Shown here: one piece after another, positions 29,624 through 34,390 of the stretch | Position numbering within the stretch: the first letter of the stretch is position 1 | Layout: each line of letters starts with the position of its first letter | DNA from: Treponema sp. | GTDB taxonomy: Bacteria; Spirochaetota; Spirochaetia; Treponematales; Treponemataceae | Direction: 5' to 3' | DNA length: 34,390 nucleotides | Assembly (NCBI GenBank): GCA_017446265.1 | Contig: JAFSRD010000023.1 | Span: 1-34,390, forward strand | Program-made: the position numbers and the translations under genes | The notes under the pieces: model-generated | The model's database searches: none | What the model saw: the letters and a program-made list of their open reading frames with translations, nothing else | What the model was told of the DNA's origin: nothing

Positions 29624-31210
29624 ATGGAAACACCACTTTTGTCGTTAAAAAATATCACAAAAGATTTTTCAGGAACAGTCGTTCTTGAAGATATTACGTT
29701 CGACGTGCACGCGGGTGAGATACTCGGACTCGTAGGCGAAAACGGCGCGGGCAAGACAACACTCATGAGCATTCTGTTTGGCATGCCGCAGATTGCCGAA
29801 TCGGGCGGCTACGGCGGCACAATTATGCTTGACGGAAAAAAGGTCAATTTTAAAACGCCATTTGATGCACTTGATGCAGGAATCGGCATGGTGCATCAGG
29901 AGTTTTCGCTCATTCCAGGGTTTACCGCAGCGGAAAATATTTTGCTAAACCGCGAAATCACTAAGCGCAATTTCATGGTAAACATATTTGGCAAACGCAT
30001 GAGCGTGCTTGACCGCATTGCAATAAATAAACGCGCGCAAAACGCAATCGATAGGCTTGGCATTCACATTGATGCAGGAACAATTGTATCAGAGATGCCG
30101 GTCGGTCACAAGCAGTTTACAGAAATTGCGCGAGAGATTGACCGTGACAATGTGCGCTTGCTTGTATTCGACGAGCCGACGGCGGTGCTCACCGAGTCGG
30201 AAGCAGAAGTGCTTTTAAAAGCGATTAAAGAGCTTGCCGCGCAGGGCATTGCGGTTATTTTTATTTCGCACCGCCTGCGCGAAGTGATGGAAATATGCGA
30301 CCGCGTGGTAACGCTCCGCGACGGTACATCCGTGCGTAATGTTGCGGTTGCGGATACAAGCATTGCAGACATTGCCGCTTCTATGGTTGGGCGTGATGTT
30401 GCCGTTGGCACACCGACGGCAACAAGAGAGCTTGCGCACAATGACAATGTACTGTGCGTCGAACATTTGTGGGTTGACATGCCCGGCGAAACAGTTCGAG
30501 ACGTAAGTTTTTCAGTAAAGCGCGGTGAAATTTTTGGCATAGGCGGGCTCGCTGGTCAAGGAAAGCTCGGCGTGCCGAACGGCATCATAGGACTCTTTCC
30601 TGCAGGCGGCGCAGTTACGTTCAATGACACGCCGCTTCCACTGGGCAATCCGAGTGCGGTGCTCAAAGCTGGTATATCATTCGTTTCCGAGGACCGTCGC
30701 GGCGCGGGCCTTTTGCTTGACGAGAGCCTTGACTGGAACATTTCGTTCAGTGCAATGCAGGTGAAAGATATGTTCCTAAAATCGTATGGATTTTTCAAGT
30801 TGCGCGACGAAAAAGCGATGAAAGAAAACGCCGAACGGTACATTGAACTGCTCGACATAAAATGTACCGGTGCAAAGCAAAAAGCGAAAGAGCTTTCTGG
30901 TGGCAATCAGCAAAAAGTGTGCCTTGCAAAAGCGTTCTGTCTTGAACCAAAATTATTATTTGTCTCAGAGCCGACTCGCGGCATTGACGTGGGCGCAAAA
31001 GCAATTGTGCTTGATATGCTTCGTCGCTACAACAAGGAACAGGGCACAACGATTGTGATGATTTCAAGTGAGCTTGAAGAATTGCGATCAGTGTGCGACC
31101 GCGTGGCAGTCGTATCGGGCGGAAAGATTGCCGGCATTTTAAACGCGCACGCAGAGCCAAAGCAGTTTGCGCTTTTAATGTCGGGCGAAGAAGCGGAGGA
31201 AAGTGCATGA
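29624..31210 (+). CDS. ABC transporter ATP-binding protein (nucleoside/sugar type, two domains)
   Basis: 528 aa with two ABC domains. First: Walker A GENGAGKTT, Q-loop MVHQEFSLIPG, degenerate signature VGHKQFTEIAREI, Walker B LLVFDEPTAVL. Second: degenerate P-loop GGLAGQGKL, Q-loop region SFVSEDRRGAGLLLDE, signature LSGGNQQKVCLAKAF, D-loop SEPTRGIDVGAK. Compared with the MglA-like protein at 13091 the first signature is further degenerate. Two different permease genes follow, overlapping (ATGA), an arrangement known from nucleoside (BmpA/PnrA-type) importers. Energises uptake of the DUF3798 protein's ligand. Confidence 0.9.
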   Translation: METPLLSLKNITKDFSGTVVLEDITFDVHAGEILGLVGENGAGKTTLMSILFGMPQIAESGGYGGTIMLDGKKVNFKTPFDALDAGIGMVHQEFSLIPGFTAAENILLNREITKRNFMVNIFGKRMSVLDRIAINKRAQNAIDRLGIHIDAGTIVSEMPVGHKQFTEIAREIDRDNVRLLVFDEPTAVLTESEAEVLLKAIKELAAQGIAVIFISHRLREVMEICDRVVTLRDGTSVRNVAVADTSIADIAASMVGRDVAVGTPTATRELAHNDNVLCVEHLWVDMPGETVRDVSFSVKRGEIFGIGGLAGQGKLGVPNGIIGLFPAGGAVTFNDTPLPLGNPSAVLKAGISFVSEDRRGAGLLLDESLDWNISFSAMQVKDMFLKSYGFFKLRDEKAMKENAERYIELLDIKCTGAKQKAKELSGGNQQKVCLAKAFCLEPKLLFVSEPTRGIDVGAKAIVLDMLRRYNKEQGTTIVMISSELEELRSVCDRVAVVSGGKIAGILNAHAEPKQFALLMSGEEAEESA

Positions 31211-32253
31211 ATCAAAACATACTCAAAGAAAAAGTGCAGGCATTTGGATTGCCGCGCCTCATTATCGCAGGTTTTTTGCTCGTGTTGCTTGTTGTCGCGC
31301 CATTTGTGGGTGTGTCGATGAGCGCGGTGCTCGGTGACATCGTTGTGCGTTTCGGGCAAAATGAGCTTTTGACGCTTGCCATGATTCCAATGATTCTTTC
31401 CGGTGCAGGCTTAAACTTTGGCTTGTCGCTCGGCGTCATAAGTGGCTTGCTCGGTGCAACGCTTTCCATGCAATTCGGCTTTACCGGCTGGCTTGGCCTT
31501 TTTGGTGCAATGATGCTTTCAGTGCCGTTTGCCGTTTTGTTCGGCGTTGCCTACAGCATGCTTTTGAACCGCGTGCGTGGCGAAGAGATGACAATTGCGC
31601 TCTACGTGGGGTTTGCCGCCGTCATGTTCATGTCAATCATGTGGCTTGTACTGCCGTACACAAGTGAAAACATGGTGTGGGGCTACAAGGGACAAGGCTT
31701 GCGCACAACGATTACACTCGACGGTTACTGGATGCATCAGCTCAACGATTTTCTTGCGCTTAAGATAGGTTCGTTTACTGTTCCCACCGGCATGCTTTTA
31801 TTCTGCGCACTCGTAAGTTTTATAATGTACCTCTTTATGAAAAGCCGTACGGGAACAGCTCTTACTGCCGTCGGCTCAAACCCTCACTACGCACGCTCAA
31901 GTGGCATCAACATAAACCGCATGCGCATGGTAAGCGTTGTCGTTTCCACTGTAACAGGCGCGCTTGGCATTTTGGTGTACCAGCAAAGTTATGGATTCAT
32001 TCAGTTGTATCAAGCGCCGCTGTACATGGCATTTCCTGCGGTGGCGGCAATTTTAATTGGCGGGGCTTCTATTACCAAAGCATCAATTGCAAATGTTGTC
32101 GTGGGTACGATTTTATTTCAGGGCATACTCACGCTCACGCCGTCTGTCATCAACAGCATTTTACAGACAGATGTGTCGGAGGTCATCCGCATTGTGCTTT
32201 CAAATGGCATGATTTTGTACGCGCTTACACGAAAGACACGGGAGGAGCGATGA
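31207..32253 (+). CDS. ABC transporter permease 1 (BPD_transp_2 family)
   Basis: 348 aa from ATG 31207, overlapping the ATPase stop (ATGA). Eight to ten membrane helices, starting LPRLIIAGFLLVLLVVAPFVG. The conserved cytoplasmic loop is SRTGTALTAVGSNPHYARSS, the ATPase contact of this family, and the segment FPAVAAILIGGASITKASIA near the end matches the usual GGASxxG/KA pattern. Pairs with permease 2 to form a heterodimeric channel. Confidence 0.9.
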   Translation: MNQNILKEKVQAFGLPRLIIAGFLLVLLVVAPFVGVSMSAVLGDIVVRFGQNELLTLAMIPMILSGAGLNFGLSLGVISGLLGATLSMQFGFTGWLGLFGAMMLSVPFAVLFGVAYSMLLNRVRGEEMTIALYVGFAAVMFMSIMWLVLPYTSENMVWGYKGQGLRTTITLDGYWMHQLNDFLALKIGSFTVPTGMLLFCALVSFIMYLFMKSRTGTALTAVGSNPHYARSSGININRMRMVSVVVSTVTGALGILVYQQSYGFIQLYQAPLYMAFPAVAAILIGGASITKASIANVVVGTILFQGILTLTPSVINSILQTDVSEVIRIVLSNGMILYALTRKTREER

Positions 32254-33350
32254 AAAAATTGACAAACGCAAATGTAAAGAGTTTTCTTGCAGACAATCTG
32301 GTCGCAGAAATTTTTTTAGTGCTCACTATCGTTTCAATTCCGATTTCTGGTTACTCAGGAAAATTTATCCTTGATGAAATATTGACACGCATTGCACGCA
32401 ATTCGTTTTTAGTGTTTTCGCTCGTATTGCCGATTATGGCGGGCATGGGCATAAATTTCGGCATGGTGCTCGGCGCAATGGCAGGGCAAATCGGTTTAAT
32501 TTTTGCGATGGATTGGGGCATATCAGGCATACAGGGGCTTGCCTTTGCAGCTCTTGTTGGCATTCCCATTTCCGTGCTGCTTGGCTGGGTTGCAGGCTCT
32601 ATTTTGAACCATGCACGTGGGCGAGAAATGGTAACGAGCTACATCTTGGGCTTTTTCTTTAATGGCGTGTATCAGTTTATTGTGCTATATTTGTTCGGAA
32701 GCCTTGTGCCGCTGCACAACAAAGCAATAGCCCTTTCGCGTGGATGGGGCGTGCGCAATACGCTCAATCTTGACCCCGTGCGGCAAGCGCTTGACAACAT
32801 GCTCATGGTGCGCATTTCTGGCATTAAAGTTCCCATTTCAACGTATCTTGTAGTGGTGCTCTTGGCGCTTTTTATTGTGTGGTTTAAAAAGACAAAACTC
32901 GGTCAGGACATGCGCGCGGTGGGGCAAAACCAGCAAGTTGCGAATGCTGCGGGCATTCCTGTAGAAAAAACGCGCATCGTTTCAATTGTGATTTCTACTG
33001 TGCTTGCATGCATAGGGCAACTTATCTTTTTGCAAAACCTCGGCAACATGCAAACGTACAACGCGCACGACCAGACAGGATTTTTTGCTGCTGCCGCAAT
33101 TTTAGTAGGCGGAGCGTCTGCAAGCAAAGCGAGCATTGCAAACTGTTTTGCAGGTGTCGTACTTTTGCACTTAATGTATATTGTTGTGCCGCGTGCGGGG
33201 CAAAACCTTTTTGGGAACGCGAATATTGGCGAATATTTTCGCCAGTTCATTGGCTATGGCGTGATTGCGCTTGCGCTAGTGATTCATGCATGGCGAGCAT
33301 ACCGCAATGCAGAAAAAGCGCGCATGAACTTGAGGATAGGCATAGCGTAA
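32250..33350 (+). CDS. ABC transporter permease 2 (BPD_transp_2 family)
   Basis: 366 aa from ATG 32250, overlapping the stop of permease 1 (ATGA). Membrane protein related to permease 1: both have the TKLGQDMRAVGQNQQVANAA-type loop and the AAAILVGGASASKASIAN block. A longer loop (PLHNKAIALSRGWGVRNTLN) lies in the middle. The strict ATGA coupling along ATPase-permease-permease suggests equal synthesis. Confidence 0.9.
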   Translation: MKKLTNANVKSFLADNLVAEIFLVLTIVSIPISGYSGKFILDEILTRIARNSFLVFSLVLPIMAGMGINFGMVLGAMAGQIGLIFAMDWGISGIQGLAFAALVGIPISVLLGWVAGSILNHARGREMVTSYILGFFFNGVYQFIVLYLFGSLVPLHNKAIALSRGWGVRNTLNLDPVRQALDNMLMVRISGIKVPISTYLVVVLLALFIVWFKKTKLGQDMRAVGQNQQVANAAGIPVEKTRIVSIVISTVLACIGQLIFLQNLGNMQTYNAHDQTGFFAAAAILVGGASASKASIANCFAGVVLLHLMYIVVPRAGQNLFGNANIGEYFRQFIGYGVIALALVIHAWRAYRNAEKARMNLRIGIA

Positions 33351-33384
33351 TTATTGATGAAATTGCAGAGCAATGTGAAGAGGA

Positions 33385-33406
33385 GCCATCTTTTGTAAAA
33401 GATGGC
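33385..33406. repeat. Short perfect hairpin
   Basis: GCCATCTTTT (33385-33394) and AAAAGATGGC (33397-33406) with GT in between. No T-run on either side. Part of a 227-bp gap behind permease 2; a startless-looking 44-codon frame (33290-33424) passes over it without a Shine-Dalgarno, and I do not call it. Confidence 0.5.
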
Positions 33407-33457
33407 ATATGCCGTGTTGCTTAACAATTGATTTCCGTGCCCATAAGTATTTTTGCC

Positions 33458-33486
33458 TTGACGAATTGCGCATTGTACAATACAAT
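33458..33486 (+). promoter_or_regulatory. Promoter of the lipoprotein at 33578
   Basis: TTGACG (33458-33463), 17-base spacer, TACAAT (33481-33486). Predicted leader about 85 bases. Confidence 0.6.
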
Positions 33487-33577
33487 GGACATGTTTGGAA
33501 ACTTCGTTATCAAACAGGTTTAATCTGTAAACAGCAGCTACTTGTAGTATAGTTTTGATTTTCGAACAGGAGTGCGT

Positions 33578-33997
33578 ATGAAATCAGGTATGAAAAATAT
33601 GGTAAAAGTGGCGGCAACACTTGCTGTGTGTGCGACAATCTTGATTTTCGCTTCATGTAAGACAACGGCAAAAGGTGGACTTGTTGCAGAGTACCGCTAT
33701 GGCATGACAACCGGCGACACTTCAGGCTATACATTCTATCGCTTCTACAGCAACAACACATTTACGCGTGGCGCATATGGAAAAACGGGCGGTAAATCAG
33801 GCGAAATTGCAATGGAAAAAGGCACCTATACTGGTAATGCAGCGGATAATGGCACAGTGACGCTTACTGTCACATCGACACTCAACGCTTTAAGCGGCGA
33901 ATGGCTTTCTTCCTCGTCATCGGATATGGAAAACGGTACAATTTCAGGAAATATGTTCATATTCAACGGCATCACATACGCAAAATACACCAAGTAA
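33578..33997 (+). CDS. Small lipoprotein
   Basis: 139 aa from ATG 33578, ACAGGAG upstream. Signal with lipobox FASC (KVAATLAVCATILIFASCKT). The mature protein is rich in G, T, S and aromatic residues (YRYGMTTGDTSGYTFYRFYS; GTYTGNAADNGTVTLTVTST), suggesting a small beta-sheet protein on the membrane surface. The general plan resembles the lipoprotein at 7937 (a beta-rich domain ending in a short IxGNxFxFxG-like strand), but no family is recognised. Confidence 0.75.
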   Translation: MKSGMKNMVKVAATLAVCATILIFASCKTTAKGGLVAEYRYGMTTGDTSGYTFYRFYSNNTFTRGAYGKTGGKSGEIAMEKGTYTGNAADNGTVTLTVTSTLNALSGEWLSSSSSDMENGTISGNMFIFNGITYAKYTK

Positions 33998-34031
33998 AAA
34001 CACGAAAATACGCACATGTAAAGATACGATG

Positions 34032-34217
34032 CTATGTACCAATGACAATTGCTCCTTTTAGGAAAAGAGTTGTTGCTTCAATCTCATTTTCAGTACATTG
34101 CATGTCATGCTGTTCAAAAAATCTTTTATCTTTGGAAACGCCAATTACCTTGAATGTGAATTAATCAGTGTTTCTTCTACCGACTCTTTAATGCGTGGAC
34201 AACGAAGCGGTTGTATT
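34032..34217 (-). pseudogene. Decayed gene remnant on the minus strand
   Basis: Between the two lipoprotein genes (33998-34312) no intact gene is found. On the minus strand one frame reads FKVIGVSKDKRFFEQHDMQC and on to TENEIEATTLFLKGAIVIGT before a TAG at 34034-34032; just upstream the neighbouring frame reads PRIKESVEETLINSHS. One indel near 34155 would join them. There is no start codon. It looks like the C-terminal end of a lost gene of unknown family. Confidence 0.45.
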
Positions 34218-34253
34218 TAAACGTTTGTGCCAGAAAAAATCAGGTCAATATTG

Positions 34254-34282
34254 TAGACATTTTTGGAAATTTGTGTTATAAT
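34254..34282 (+). promoter_or_regulatory. Promoter of the last lipoprotein
   Basis: TAGACA (34254-34259), 17-base spacer, TATAAT (34277-34282). The leader is about 23 bases and holds AGGAGGG before ATG 34313. Confidence 0.75.
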
Positions 34283-34312
34283 AAGCACCAATTCAACTGA
34301 ACAGGAGGGTGT

Positions 34313-34390
34313 ATGAGCCTAAAACGAATTGCTGTGCTATTTTTAGCACTTTTTGGTTTCTGCTTTGCAGCCTGCAAGCAAGTAGTCGAA
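34313..34390 (+). CDS. Lipoprotein, cut by the window end
   Basis: The first 26 codons only. MSLKRIAVLFLALFGFCFAAC is a lipoprotein signal with lipobox FAAC. Strong Shine-Dalgarno AGGAGG. The rest lies outside the window, so nothing can be said about its function. Confidence 0.7.
   Translation, partial: MSLKRIAVLFLALFGFCFAACKQVVE

Noticed and set aside
33290..33424. Small ORF of 44 codons overlapping the end of permease 2
   Set aside because: No Shine-Dalgarno, most of it overlaps the permease in another frame, and nothing independent supports it.

Overview
The window most likely comes from a host-associated spirochaete of the genus Treponema. The signs are a dense set of short lipoproteins with loose spirochaetal lipoboxes (for example LISC, FVSC, FASC), a DUF3798-type lipoprotein ABC transporter, a tandem FeoA/FeoA/FeoB iron operon with flavodoxin and DUF3793 proteins, and a Big_2/formylglycine-enzyme-fold lipoprotein of the type known from treponemes. 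This is inferred from gene content; no 16S sequence is present.

Layout. (1) 1-290: the end of an rRNA operon, with a complete 5S gene. (2) 290-12,500: a strikingly AT-rich accessory region directly downstream of 5S. It holds unrelated, mostly unrecognised genes on both strands: a split dynamin-like GTPase, zinc-ribbon mini-proteins, two homologous proteins of an unnamed family, a six-Ig-domain lipoprotein with an FGE/C-type-lectin-like C-terminus, an AAA ATPase + ExK-nuclease pair, a GIY-YIG protein and small lipoproteins. Five copies of an unusual double-palindrome module sit directly in front of five different genes, and one site at 3085-3149 has the layout of an integron attC. I read this as a cassette-like, partly decaying array. 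(3) 12,500-17,650: conserved, higher-GC genome begins, with a membrane zinc-ribbon protein, an MglA/RbsA-type sugar ABC importer (ATPase, permease, binding protein) and a convergent ROK-family kinase or regulator. (4) 17,700-22,300: a ferrous-iron uptake operon (feoA-feoA-feoB, Cys-rich FeoB-associated protein, DUF3793, flavodoxin, then an HMA-domain protein behind an internal terminator). (5) 22,478-26,615: a thioredoxin-reductase-like flavoprotein that has lost its NADPH motif, penicillin-binding protein 1C and phosphoglycerate mutase. (6) 26,628-33,350: a perfect 44-bp palindrome between divergent genes, a DUF5058-type membrane protein pair, then a DUF3798 binding lipoprotein with one ATPase and two permeases. 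(7) 33,350-34,390: two small lipoproteins (the last cut by the window end) around a decayed minus-strand gene remnant.

How the parts work together. The core region is dominated by import systems: one sugar ABC system, the Feo ferrous-iron system, and a two-permease ABC system of unknown substrate. Several core genes appear to be transcribed from an extended -10 (TGnTATAnT) lying only a few bases ahead of the start codon with no Shine-Dalgarno, which suggests leaderless mRNAs. The accessory region is the place to look for new biology: the repeated double-palindrome modules keep exact geometry while their stems change with compensation, which points to a function as a folded strand (recombination site or RNA).
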